This document shows positions 8,501 to 15,843 of a stretch of DNA of 33,836 bases, piece by piece (position 1 is the first letter of the stretch; every line of letters starts with the position of its first letter). The notes beneath the pieces were generated by a model. That model searched no databases. It was not told the DNA's origin and worked only from the letters and a program-made list of their open reading frames with translations. The stretch is from Archaeoglobi archaeon (GTDB lineage Archaea > Halobacteriota > Archaeoglobi > Archaeoglobales > Archaeoglobaceae): assembly GCA_029259455.1 (NCBI GenBank), contig JAPDIT010000034.1:1-33836 (forward strand). The letters are read 5' to 3'. The translations under genes were made by a program, and so were the position numbers.

Positions 8501-9235
8501 TTATTCTTTGGCTAAATAATTGTACATCCAGGCCGCAGCTACTGCTCCAACTATTGGCCCGATGACGTAAATCGGGAAGTACTGCCAGAGGTTTATTCCC
8601 ATCAGCGAGTCGCCCAAATATGGCCCGAAAGTTCTTGCGGGGTTTAGCGAGGAGCCCGTTATGTTGCCGATGGTTATGATGATTCCTCCAACTGTTAGAC
8701 CGATCACCAACCCAGCGAATCCTGGAGGTGCTCTTTCATCAACCGCAACACCCATTATGACCAGCATCAGCAGGAATGTGCCGATCGCTTCTGCCAGTAT
8801 GGCCTGCCCATAACTTATTCCCGGAAACGGTGCCGTGGCTCCAAGACCACCAATAGTTGCGGCAGCGGGACCAACACAGGCAAGGAAAAGCAGGCTACCG
8901 AGTGCTGCACCAATCAACTGTGCTACGACGTATGGGACAACCTCTTTCCCCGGAAACCTCCCAATGCTCCAGAGAGCAACTGTGACAGCGGGATTTATGT
9001 GGGCACCGCTTATCCTTCCAAGAGAGTAAATCACTGCAGCAATTGCAAGTGCGAATGCCATTCCAACAGCCAACCAGTCTCCAAGCCCACCGAGAGCACC
9101 GATGCCTATGTTAAACTCATTCGGCTTGTCAGCACCATTCGCTATCATCAGCGTTATAACAGCCGCACCGGGACCGAAGAAGACCAGAATGAAGGTTCCC
9201 AACACCTCAGCAGTGAAGCGTTTTGCAAGAGTCAT
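8501..9235 (-). CDS. aqpM: aquaporin (AqpM type)
   Basis: MIP-family channel for water and small neutral solutes, 244 residues with six hydrophobic spans. Both half-helix signatures are intact: GAHINPAVT (NPA 81-83) and GSSLNPAR (NPA 198-200, Arg201 of the selectivity filter). The helix-5 segment GGIIITIG appears to put Ile where water-only channels have His, as described for AqpM of methanogens, which suggests a wider and more hydrophobic filter. ATG 9235 is preceded by GAGGAG about 8 bp upstream, overlapping the end of the DUF2180 gene. It is the last gene of the DUF2193-DUF2180-aqpM unit, which makes solute supply or efflux linked to those proteins plausible (inference). Confidence 0.95.
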   Translation of the reverse strand: MTLAKRFTAEVLGTFILVFFGPGAAVITLMIANGADKPNEFNIGIGALGGLGDWLAVGMAFALAIAAVIYSLGRISGAHINPAVTVALWSIGRFPGKEVVPYVVAQLIGAALGSLLFLACVGPAAATIGGLGATAPFPGISYGQAILAEAIGTFLLMLVIMGVAVDERAPPGFAGLVIGLTVGGIIITIGNITGSSLNPARTFGPYLGDSLMGINLWQYFPIYVIGPIVGAVAAAWMYNYLAKE

Positions 9236-9238
9236 TTT

Positions 9239-9448
9239 TCACTCCTCCTGATAGGCTTCATGACAGATAACACAGAGAATCCTCGGCACCGTCTTTTTCA
9301 TCTTCCTTGCCGGGAGTGGATAGTCTCCCTTCCAGAGCGGAACCTCCTCCCTGACAAGGTGCTCCATGCAAACGCCCATGCCACAAACTATGCAGATAGC
9401 AACAGCATCTGTGTCCTTACCCTGCTCCTTGCAGATGTAGCACTTCAT
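9239..9448 (-). CDS. DUF2180 family small zinc-ribbon protein
   Basis: A 69-residue Cys-rich protein with CYICKEQG at the start, CIVCGMGVCMEH in the middle and CVICH near the end. These give three CxxC-type knuckles plus two His, enough for two zinc sites. I recognise it as the archaeal DUF2180 type, which has no known function. The start is fixed by a GGTGG Shine-Dalgarno immediately upstream. It sits 27 bp after the DUF2193 gene and 3 bp before aqpM, so it is almost certainly co-transcribed. A role as a metal-binding accessory to the DUF2193 protein is only inference. Confidence 0.85.
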   Translation of the reverse strand: MKCYICKEQGKDTDAVAICIVCGMGVCMEHLVREEVPLWKGDYPLPARKMKKTVPRILCVICHEAYQEE

Positions 9449-9475
9449 AATACCACCTAAAAATAAAAGAGAAAA

Positions 9476-10978
9476 TTAAACAGCCTCTCTCCACTGGCAG
9501 TACGCATGTCTGAAGTCGACAAGTGCAGCAGTGGCACAGTCCTTACAGACTCTTGCCGGTGAGGCTGGAGTCTCCTTGTGCAATGCGATTATGTTCGTCA
9601 TCATCGTTGCCGTTACCGGCTCGCTTGTAAGCAGACACGGATAGTCTGCGAGCCTCATAAGTGCAGAGAATCTGACGCTGATTGCACATCCGGGATATGC
9701 GTAGCGCTGCGGGTTCATCAGTACCTCATTTTCATGTACCGGATCAAGATTAACCTCAAACTCGCCGACTTTTGGAACAAGCTTCATTTCAGCACCGTTC
9801 CTGCTTCTCCTCGCCTTGTCGATGTACTTCCACCCTCTGTATATCATGTCCATGAAGTCGTGGTTGTGCAGCTCCGCTGCTCCACCCCTCGTTGGGTATA
9901 GCTGCACGTAGTTGTGGAACCTCTTGGTCAGCAGGTCAACAATCATCGGGGCGTTAAAGCCGTCAAGCTCGAGGATGTACTCAACTGCAACGGCTCCCGA
10001 GCCGGTTGCAACGCTGAGAGGCTGGTATTCGTTCTTGAACTTGTCAAAATTTGCGTTCAATGTTGTGTCCATCACCGCACTCGTTGCCTCTATAACCGCC
10101 ATCACAACGTCATCCTTGCACATGTTGAACGTTGACTGAGCTATGTGGTGGGCTGCATCTCCGACACAGTATGCCGGGACGGTCACAATATTCCCGTAGT
10201 GTACACCATCATCCATGGCCTCCTTCACGGCCCCCTTCATGCGGTTCTTATATTCTGACATGTATTTTCTCACGTCGAAGCTCTGGTGGCCATGCTCATC
10301 CATCAGCTTAGCCTGAGCCTCCGTCGGCTGGTCGTAGACGAGCTTTATCATTTCGATTTCCTTCTTTATCGCATCGCTCAGCGTTGCTCCTTTTTCTATC
10401 TCATTGGCGAAAACCTCGCCGAAGCCGTATGATGTGTTCATTCCCCAGGACTTTGACGCAAGAATTGCCTGAGCGTGATCCTTGGGAATGTCAACCGTCT
10501 TGAGTATCCTGTTTACGATGTTGCTCGTGCTTCCCGGTATCAGGGCGAAATCAACAACACATGTAGGCCCGTAAAAGCCACCATATCTCCTTACAACCTC
10601 ACGGCCAATAAGAGCCTCGGCTTTCTCAATGCCCTCAATGAACTTTTCAACACTCTTTCTGAAGCTCTCATCCTCCTCATACAGAATCTCCAAAATTGCT
10701 GGAGTCTGGTAGTGCTCCACAAACGGGTCGTCCTCAGGTCTTACAGTCTTGGTCAGACCTCTGAGAATCTCGTAGTGCGCATTGACCGAGTTAACGTGCA
10801 GCCTTATGACTGCCTTGTTCTGGTTTCCAACGGCTTTCATCTGGTTTACCGCATCCACATAGGGCTTTACATCGTCAATGACGAGCTCTTTTCCTCTCTT
10901 CTCCTTAATCACGTTCACATCCGCCCACTGGGCGGCCATGGCTTCCTTCACCATTTTCTCAACTACTTCATCTACCAT
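9476..10978 (-). CDS. DUF2193 family protein of unknown function
   Basis: A 500-residue soluble protein with no signal peptide or membrane span, recognised as the archaeal DUF2193 type known from methanogens and Archaeoglobus. Visible features: an N-terminal helical region, a Gly-rich GATLS/SYGFGE middle region, TVPAYCVGDAAHHIAQ with a Cys and two adjacent His, NMCKDD, YPGCAISVRFSA, and a C-terminal CKDCATAALVDFRHAYC. The clustered Cys/His suggest a metal or redox centre, but no ligand set matches a family I can name. It is the first gene of the unit with DUF2180 and aqpM and has operator-like repeats just upstream. ATG 10978 is the only plausible start; no strong Shine-Dalgarno is seen. Confidence 0.8.
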   Translation of the reverse strand: MVDEVVEKMVKEAMAAQWADVNVIKEKRGKELVIDDVKPYVDAVNQMKAVGNQNKAVIRLHVNSVNAHYEILRGLTKTVRPEDDPFVEHYQTPAILEILYEEDESFRKSVEKFIEGIEKAEALIGREVVRRYGGFYGPTCVVDFALIPGSTSNIVNRILKTVDIPKDHAQAILASKSWGMNTSYGFGEVFANEIEKGATLSDAIKKEIEMIKLVYDQPTEAQAKLMDEHGHQSFDVRKYMSEYKNRMKGAVKEAMDDGVHYGNIVTVPAYCVGDAAHHIAQSTFNMCKDDVVMAVIEATSAVMDTTLNANFDKFKNEYQPLSVATGSGAVAVEYILELDGFNAPMIVDLLTKRFHNYVQLYPTRGGAAELHNHDFMDMIYRGWKYIDKARRSRNGAEMKLVPKVGEFEVNLDPVHENEVLMNPQRYAYPGCAISVRFSALMRLADYPCLLTSEPVTATMMTNIIALHKETPASPARVCKDCATAALVDFRHAYCQWREAV

Positions 10979-10986
10979 GAAGTATA

Positions 10987-11047
10987 ATGGTCATAATCGA
11001 CCATCATCCTTTTGGCGAACATGTAATTAGAGGAAAAGCAAACATGT
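10987..11047 (-). promoter_or_regulatory. operator-like repeats upstream of the DUF2193 gene
   Basis: ATGGTC-ATAATC-GACCAT (10987-11004) is a perfect 6-bp inverted repeat 8 bp upstream of the start codon. GCGAACATGT (11015-11024) and GCAAACATGT (11038-11047) are near-identical direct repeats 23 bp apart, each ending in the palindrome ACATGT. A weak TATA-like CTCTAATTA lies between them on the minus strand and would place transcription start near the inverted repeat. The neighbouring HTH_10 regulator is the obvious candidate binder. Confidence 0.45.
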
Positions 11048-11121
11048 CCCAAAAATAGATGAGAAATATTAGGGAAAATTCGCGGATATGTCTATCGACT
11101 CATTACCTGATGACGATAAGC

Positions 11122-11775
11122 TCACAACAACTCTATTGACTTTTCAAGCTCCTTTTCCTGAATGTAGCGCTCAACAAGCTTAGAAATCGCAATTTTCAAG
11201 TGCTTATGGGCAGTACTCTTTGCAACTCCCAGAGCCATGGCGATGTCGTTTATAGTCACTTCCCTCCTTTCGGAGAAGTATCCGAGGTCGTATGCAATTT
11301 TCAAAGCTCTTCTCTGCGCCTCGGTCAATCCAGTCCTCCCCTCTCCGATGCTCTTTATTTCGATTACCTTCCACTGGCCAACGTTGTTCAGATTGGCATA
11401 CGCCTTTGGAAGGTAACTCGTGCTCGGAACAATAATTTCGTAAATCTTGCTTCCACCCTCAACGATTATTGGAGTCTTTATAAAACAGTAGGAGTTCTCA
11501 AAAGCTTTAATGCCAGTAGTGTCACTCACAACAGCAATAAAGCTCGCCTCAATTGGCGTCTTCTCAAGAACCTGAATGAACTTGGTGTTGGGATGTCTTT
11601 CAACCTCCCTTATATATTCTGTAACATACTCAGCATCAGATGTCTTGACCAGAAACAGAGCATCTTCATCATTCAGAAGAATGTACGAAATTATTTCTGC
11701 CCTTACCGGACATTTTTTGGTTGTAACTGCAAGAGAACAGCGATGCTGGTCCACCCTGACTTTGAGAAGATACAT
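11122..11775 (-). CDS. HTH_10 (bacterio-opsin-activator type) transcriptional regulator
   Basis: 217 residues. The C-terminal 60 or so carry the HTH_10 domain: GLTEAQRRALKIAYDLGYF, then a helix-turn-helix INDIAMALGVAKSTAHKHLK and a trailing helix. The N-terminal 150 residues form an uncharacterised alpha/beta sensor region with several Cys (HRCSLAVTTKKCP, SYCFIKTP), which could bind metal or sense redox (inference). A TATA-like GGTTTATGAG is about 26 bp upstream of ATG 11775. Its position directly upstream of, and in the same direction as, the DUF2193 unit suggests local control. L40e is divergent. Confidence 0.88.
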   Translation of the reverse strand: MYLLKVRVDQHRCSLAVTTKKCPVRAEIISYILLNDEDALFLVKTSDAEYVTEYIREVERHPNTKFIQVLEKTPIEASFIAVVSDTTGIKAFENSYCFIKTPIIVEGGSKIYEIIVPSTSYLPKAYANLNNVGQWKVIEIKSIGEGRTGLTEAQRRALKIAYDLGYFSERREVTINDIAMALGVAKSTAHKHLKIAISKLVERYIQEKELEKSIELL

Positions 11776-11796
11776 ATATATTGTGATTTTTTCTGC

Positions 11797-11828
11797 TCAT
11801 AAACCTTTTCCCAAAAAAGTTTAAATAA
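11797..11828. promoter_or_regulatory. divergent TATA boxes between the HTH_10 regulator and rpl40e
   Basis: On the minus strand TTTATGAG is centred 26 bp from ATG 11775. On the plus strand AGTTTAAATAA is centred 26 bp from ATG 11849. Both indicate leaderless or nearly leaderless transcripts. Confidence 0.55.
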
Positions 11829-11848
11829 CGCCAAATTCTGCTTGATTC

Positions 11849-11998
11849 ATGGCAAGGTTCCCCGAAGCGGAGGCAAGGCTGTTCAACGTTAAAATCTGCA
11901 TGAGATGCAACGCAAGGAATCCTATGAAGGCCAAAGTCTGCAGGAAGTGCGGCTACAAGGGTCTGAGACCTAAATCGAAGGAGAGGAAAGGCAGGTAA
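11849..11998 (+). CDS. rpl40e: 50S ribosomal protein L40e
   Basis: A 49-residue ORF missed by the track because it is under 60 codons. It reads [20 protein letters not shown] and continues to a basic tail ending KERKGR. The zinc-binding pattern CxxC (CMRC) ... CxxC (CRKC) and the N-terminal FPEAEARLF are characteristic of archaeal L40e, a small protein of the large ribosomal subunit. ATG 11849 is 26 bp from a good TATA box. It converges on the Mut7-C gene, whose stop is 1 bp beyond. Confidence 0.95.
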   Translation: MARFPEAEARLFNVKICMRCNARNPMKAKVCRKCGYKGLRPKSKERKGR

Positions 11999-11999
11999 C

Positions 12000-12470
12000 C
12001 TATTTTTCAACTTTTCTCAAAAACCTCGTCATGTTCTTCCAGTGGCCTCCCATCCAGTAGAGCTTTTTGCACTTCTCGCAGTACCACAGATCCATTTTCA
12101 GCATGTCTTCTGAGAGCTTTTCCCTCAAAATGACCTCAACCGCCTCATCTCTGCTCGGCTTTCTCAGCGGGGTGTTGCAGAGGCTGCACCTGTCCATTAC
12201 GATCTGGAACTTCACACCTCTCTGCATTAACTCCTGCATCTGCCCCTCTACAGAGTCCGACTTTATCAGAATCGCCTTTCTGCCATCCTTAACGCTTTTT
12301 CTGTAAAGCTCCTTGTCTTTGGTGAGCAAAATTCTGTCCCTGAAGTTTTTCAGCATAAAGTCGTCCTCTTCACCCTCAACTTCCATATCAGCTATGCTTA
12401 CTGTGTCATAACCTGAGATTCTAAGCCATCTGGTCAACTTTCCAAGCATTCTGTCGGTCAGAAACTTCAT
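12000..12470 (-). CDS. Mut7-C (DUF82) RNase-domain protein with zinc ribbon
   Basis: The N-terminal PIN-like half has LTDRMLGKLTRWLRISGYDT with the acidic Asp6, and RILLTKDKEL near residue 50. The C-terminal half has CSLC (95, 98) and CEKC (131, 134), making a four-Cys zinc ribbon around LWYCEKCKKLYWMGGHW. This is the architecture of the archaeal/bacterial Mut7-C family, predicted RNases of unknown target. ATG 12470 is preferred over the track's ATG 12479. It makes a 4-bp ATGA overlap with the HD gene stop and gives the MKFLTDRML start usual for the family. Co-expression with the HD gene is likely. Confidence 0.87.
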   Translation of the reverse strand: MKFLTDRMLGKLTRWLRISGYDTVSIADMEVEGEEDDFMLKNFRDRILLTKDKELYRKSVKDGRKAILIKSDSVEGQMQELMQRGVKFQIVMDRCSLCNTPLRKPSRDEAVEVILREKLSEDMLKMDLWYCEKCKKLYWMGGHWKNMTRFLRKVEK

Positions 12471-12970
12471 TTCCACCATACTGGGTCTTTTCTCTTCATC
12501 AAAACCGCATATATTTTCCTAGCAACTTCTGTTTCCAGCTCAACATTTTCTGCAAACTTTATCGCATATTTTGACTGCTCCTCATACTCCACAGCCTGAA
12601 AGGCAAGCTCAAGTTTGTCTGCATCCCTCACGTATACTTCAACATCGGAAAAATCGGGCTGGAACTCCATCCAGGAAAGCTGATCCTTCTTTGCCTTCTC
12701 CTCATCGCAACTCACGTAACGCTGAGCTATCTTGTGCAAGTCCATTGTCCTCGTCTCGTGTAAATCATGGAAAAGAGTGGCGGTTGCTGCCTTGCATGCC
12801 TTTTCAAAACTTTCACCGCTTTTGATTGCGAGAACAAACGCTATTATCGCCGTCCTGAAGCTGTGATCCGCCACGCTTTCTGGAAGTCTGATCCCAAGCT
12901 TAAGCCATCCAGACCGAGGGGTTAACTTCAGCGAACCGACCTCGTGAATGAACTTCACAACATCATCCAT
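12467..12970 (-). CDS. HD-domain phosphohydrolase (YfbR/HDDC2-like, predicted 5'-nucleotidase)
   Basis: Metal-dependent HD-superfamily hydrolase of about 167 residues. ESVADHSFRTA (His36) and LFHDLHETRTMDL (His68-Asp69) supply the HD metal site, followed by a later Asp in VRDADKLE. Relatives hydrolyse deoxynucleoside 5'-monophosphates, but the substrate here is unproven. The track uses a TTG at 12994. ATG 12970 fits better: a TATA-like AACTTATTG lies about 26 bp upstream and the family typically starts with a short helix before LTPRSGW. It overlaps the Mut7-C gene by 4 bp and is divergent from DUF99. Confidence 0.88.
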   Translation of the reverse strand: MDDVVKFIHEVGSLKLTPRSGWLKLGIRLPESVADHSFRTAIIAFVLAIKSGESFEKACKAATATLFHDLHETRTMDLHKIAQRYVSCDEEKAKKDQLSWMEFQPDFSDVEVYVRDADKLELAFQAVEYEEQSKYAIKFAENVELETEVARKIYAVLMKRKDPVWWK

Positions 12971-12972
12971 AG

Positions 12973-13001
12973 AGTTAATAATGCACGCTGTCAATAAGTT
13001 T
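12973..13001. promoter_or_regulatory. overlapping divergent promoters, HD gene and DUF99 gene
   Basis: Only 32 bp separate the two starts. A TATA-like AGTTAATAATG (12973-12983) is about 25 bp before the DUF99 ATG at 13003, and AACTTATTG on the minus strand is about 26 bp before the HD-gene ATG at 12970. Each box sits close to the other gene's start site, so the two promoters probably cannot be occupied at once. Confidence 0.4.
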
Positions 13002-13002
13002 T

Positions 13003-13548
13003 ATGAAAAGGTGGAGGTTTCTCGGAATCGATGACAGCTTTGACGACAAAAAATGCTGCGTTGTGGGGTGTGTGACATGCGATGGTTACGTGGAGGGGTT
13101 CATGTATGCCGAGATAGAGATAGACGGACTTGATGCAACGGAAAAGCTCATTGGTATGGTGAAGAGGTCGAAATTCAGAAAACAGATAAAGTGCATTTTT
13201 CTTCCAGGAATCACTTTTGGTGGATTCAATCTTGTTGATATTCAGCAGGTTTACAAGGAAACGGAAATCCCCGTTGTTGTTGTAATGCGCAGAAGGCCTG
13301 ACATGGAAGAATTCGATTCAGCTATGAGGAATGTTGAGAACTACGAGATAAGAAAAAGAATTGTTGAGAGGGCGGGTGAAATTTACAAGGCCGGAAATCT
13401 CTACATTCAGATGGCTGGTGTGGGTTTTGATGAGGCAAAGGAGCTTGTTAAAGCGGCAACGGTTAAGGGAAACATGCCCGAACCCGTTCGGATAGCACAT
13501 CTGGCAGCATCTGCAATCATACACGGAGAGTCGCGAGGGAAAGCATGA
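13003..13548 (+). CDS. DUF99 / UPF0215 family protein (endonuclease V-like fold)
   Basis: 181 residues of the archaeal DUF99 family, which is related in fold to endonuclease V but has no established activity. Recognisable parts are FLGIDDSFDD at the start (the first acidic strand), VVGCVTCDGYVEGFMYAEIEIDG, KCIFLPGITFGGFNLVDI, VVVVMRRRPD and the C-terminal EPVRIAHLAASAIIHGESRGKA. The ATG is only three residues before the conserved first strand. From memory A. fulgidus has a UPF0215 member in a comparable setting (not checked). It is divergent from the HD gene and followed after 31 bp by the membrane protein. Confidence 0.88.
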   Translation: MKRWRFLGIDDSFDDKKCCVVGCVTCDGYVEGFMYAEIEIDGLDATEKLIGMVKRSKFRKQIKCIFLPGITFGGFNLVDIQQVYKETEIPVVVVMRRRPDMEEFDSAMRNVENYEIRKRIVERAGEIYKAGNLYIQMAGVGFDEAKELVKAATVKGNMPEPVRIAHLAASAIIHGESRGKA

Positions 13549-13579
13549 AGATTTATATAGTAAAATAACCATTTATACT

Positions 13580-14161
13580 ATGCAGCCAATGGAAATCGCA
13601 AAACTGTTAACAAGTCAGGCTGCTGTTCTGACCTCACTTGCTGTTATTGGCATTATCCTCTGCTTTATTGGCTACAGAATCTTCAGAGTTTATTCCGCAA
13701 TTATAGGATTTCTCATTGGCGAGTTTGTGGGTATCTACATTACCATGAACTATTACGAGAACGCTTTTGTGGCCATTCTCGCATCTGCTTTTGTAGGTGC
13801 AGTGCTCTTCGCCCTTGTCGATAAGCTTGGACTTATCGTTACGGGGGCGGCTTTTGGCTACTTTGTAGGCATTTACCTCCTCCCTGAATACCAGGTCTAC
13901 GCATTTGTGCTTGCCGCACTATTTGCGCTGATAAACCTCTTTGTCGAGAAGCCTATGACGGTGCTTGTAACATCTGTTATAGGAGCTTCATCGATCATCC
14001 TTGCCGTGCACATGGGCACAACGGGAGCACATATTCACGATGTTCTCAGCGACCCGAGAGGTGCGGTTGATATGGTGTTCTCAAATGCATACTTCAGCCT
14101 ACTCTGGTTCGCTTTAGTTCTTACGGGAATAATTACACAGTATGCCGCCTACAAGGAGTAA
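13580..14161 (+). CDS. polytopic membrane protein, possibly TM7SF3/TMEM198-like (DUF4203)
   Basis: 193 residues with about seven hydrophobic segments separated by very short loops. Repeated small-residue helix faces such as IGFLIGEFVGIYI and GAAFGYFVGIYLL are typical of tightly packed multi-helix bundles. The Gly-zipper pattern recalls the DUF4203 family, but this assignment is tentative. A charged DPRGAVD loop precedes the last helix. TATTTATATAG-type A/T sequence at about 13551-13560 is about 25 bp from the ATG. The stop is followed by T-rich sequence and then the rtcA start 31 bp downstream. Function unknown. Confidence 0.75.
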   Translation: MQPMEIAKLLTSQAAVLTSLAVIGIILCFIGYRIFRVYSAIIGFLIGEFVGIYITMNYYENAFVAILASAFVGAVLFALVDKLGLIVTGAAFGYFVGIYLLPEYQVYAFVLAALFALINLFVEKPMTVLVTSVIGASSIILAVHMGTTGAHIHDVLSDPRGAVDMVFSNAYFSLLWFALVLTGIITQYAAYKE

Positions 14162-14192
14162 CCTTTTTTGCCTTCTTTCTTTACCAAATTCC

Positions 14193-15179
14193 GTGATCGA
14201 AATAGACGGTAGCTTCGGGGAAGGAGGAGGGCAGATACTGAGAACGGCTGTTGCGCTTTCATGTGTAACTGGAAAGGCTGTGAGGATTAAAAACATCAGA
14301 GCAAACCGCCCAAAGCCCGGACTGGCGGCGCAGCATTTGAAGGGTATTGAGGCTGCCAAAATTATCAGCAATGCGGATGTAGAGGGGCTAAGACTCGGCT
14401 CCACTGAGGTTGTATTCAGGCCAAGAAGTGTGAGGGGTGGGGAGTTCAGAATCGACATAGGAACCGCTGGGAGCATCACACTTATCTTTCAGACAGTTCT
14501 ACTACCACTTCTCTTCGCAGACAGGGAAAGCAGGCTTACGGTTAGTGGTGGAACTGATGTTGCCTGGGCTCCGCCGGTGGACTACTTCAAAAACGTGACT
14601 TTGAGAGCTTTGAGGGAGATGAATGTTGATTGTGAGCTTCAGGTTGTGAAAAGGGGTTACTATCCCAGAGGCGGTGGGATTGTCAGGCTGGAGGTAAGGC
14701 CGACTGAGATGAGAGGTGTGATTTTTGAAAGGCTTGATGAGATGGTTAGAGGTATAAGCCACTGCCAGAATCTCCCAGAGCATGTTGCAGTAAGGCAGGC
14801 AAATTCGGCCAGAGAATACTTGGGGGATAGGGGAATAAATGCTGAGATAAAGACAGAAGTTCTGAAGGGTTTATCGACGGGGAGCGGGATAGTTCTGTGG
14901 AGCGGATATAAGGGAGGCAGTGCTCTGGGTGAAAAAGGCAAAAGGGCAGAGATTGTTGGTCTGGAGGCTGCGGAGAACATCTACAGAGAACTGATGTCAG
15001 ATGCCACATTCGATGCACATCTCGCTGACCAAGTGATGCCGTTTGCAGCGATGGCTAAAGGTAGCACGGAGTACACAACCAGCGAGGTCACGATGCATCA
15101 AAAGAGCAACGCGTACGTGATAAACTCCTTCCTTGGAGAGGTTGTTAGGTTCGAAGAGAATAAAGTAAGAATTAAATGA
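14193..15179 (+). CDS. rtcA: RNA 3'-terminal phosphate cyclase
   Basis: Converts RNA 3'-phosphates to 2',3'-cyclic phosphates through a histidine-AMP intermediate. Seen: GSFGEGGGQILRTA at the start, NIRANRPKPGLAAQHL, GTAGSITL, YPRGGGIVRL, and the C-terminal DAHLADQVMPFAA containing the adenylylated His, then TSEVTMHQKSN. The track opens at ATG 14142 inside the preceding gene, and those 17 extra residues do not resemble the family. GTG 14193, immediately before IEIDGS, gives a standard 328-residue enzyme. No RtcB or archease gene is adjacent. It converges on and overlaps the flavoprotein gene by 8 bp. Confidence 0.93.
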   Translation: MIEIDGSFGEGGGQILRTAVALSCVTGKAVRIKNIRANRPKPGLAAQHLKGIEAAKIISNADVEGLRLGSTEVVFRPRSVRGGEFRIDIGTAGSITLIFQTVLLPLLFADRESRLTVSGGTDVAWAPPVDYFKNVTLRALREMNVDCELQVVKRGYYPRGGGIVRLEVRPTEMRGVIFERLDEMVRGISHCQNLPEHVAVRQANSAREYLGDRGINAEIKTEVLKGLSTGSGIVLWSGYKGGSALGEKGKRAEIVGLEAAENIYRELMSDATFDAHLADQVMPFAAMAKGSTEYTTSEVTMHQKSNAYVINSFLGEVVRFEENKVRIK

Positions 15180-15834
15180 ATCCTTTTTCTTTCCAGAACT
15201 CGTAATCGGCCTTCATGAGGTTTCCGTAGTTCTTTATAAGGGTTAAAAGCTGCTTTTGAAGCTCGAAATCCTCCTCAGTTGGCTCTGCTCTGTATTTTTT
15301 CTCATACGCTTCAGCAATGTTCTTACCGAGCAAAGATGCCTTTTCCAGATCCTCCTGCCCCACTTCGCCCGGAATCACACCGAAGCCCACTGCATAACCT
15401 ACCGGCACTATTCCCCACGCCTTGAGCACTCTGTTAAGGTATCTTGCAACCTCCTCTGGCTTGCCGACTCCGGCATAGACGACTATGCTTCCCCCATACT
15501 TGCCGTGAAGTGTCGGTCTGTGGCCGTATGCAAGCATTCTGTCGATGAAGGTCTTCATCTGTGCCGTTACGTTGAGATAATAAACAGGAGAAGCTAAGAT
15601 TACAGCATCACTCTCCTCAACAAGCTTCTTCAGCTCAACCATGTCGTCTTTCTGCACGCAATCCTCCTTCGCAAGGCATGTGCCGCATCCAATGCAGTAG
15701 TTAATCCTCTTCGAGGGCAGATGCACTCTCTCCGTCTCAAATCCCCTTTCTTCGAGCTCCTCTAACGCAGCATCGAGCATCTTCGACGTGTTGCCATACT
15801 TTCTCGGTGAGCCGAGAATACCAACAGCCTTCAT
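15172..15834 (-). CDS. iron-sulfur flavoprotein (Isf family, FMN + [4Fe-4S])
   Basis: 220-residue flavodoxin-like protein. The FMN-phosphate loop is GSPRKYGNTSKM (8-19), ASPVYYLN is the second FMN loop, and the compact motif C47-x2-C50-x2-C53-x5-C59 (NYCIGCGTCLAKEDC) holds the cluster. This matches the Isf family of methanogens and Archaeoglobus, redox proteins acting with ferredoxin and proposed to reduce O2 or peroxide. The track's first codon is a GTG (15837). ATG 15834 is preferred, with GGGTGG four bases upstream. It is 9 bp downstream of the HAD gene, so the two are probably co-transcribed. Confidence 0.92.
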   Translation of the reverse strand: MKAVGILGSPRKYGNTSKMLDAALEELEERGFETERVHLPSKRINYCIGCGTCLAKEDCVQKDDMVELKKLVEESDAVILASPVYYLNVTAQMKTFIDRMLAYGHRPTLHGKYGGSIVVYAGVGKPEEVARYLNRVLKAWGIVPVGYAVGFGVIPGEVGQEDLEKASLLGKNIAEAYEKKYRAEPTEEDFELQKQLLTLIKNYGNLMKADYEFWKEKGFI

Positions 15835-15843
15835 CACACCACC

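Noticed and set aside
10475-10987. Plus-strand ORF of 170 aa opposite the DUF2193 gene
   Set aside because: It covers the N-terminal third of DUF2193 in antisense and ends in the operator region; no independent start signal or motif was seen.
14142-14192. 17-residue extension of RtcA in the ORF track
   Set aside because: It overlaps the membrane-protein gene, and the family begins at the strand just after GTG 14193.
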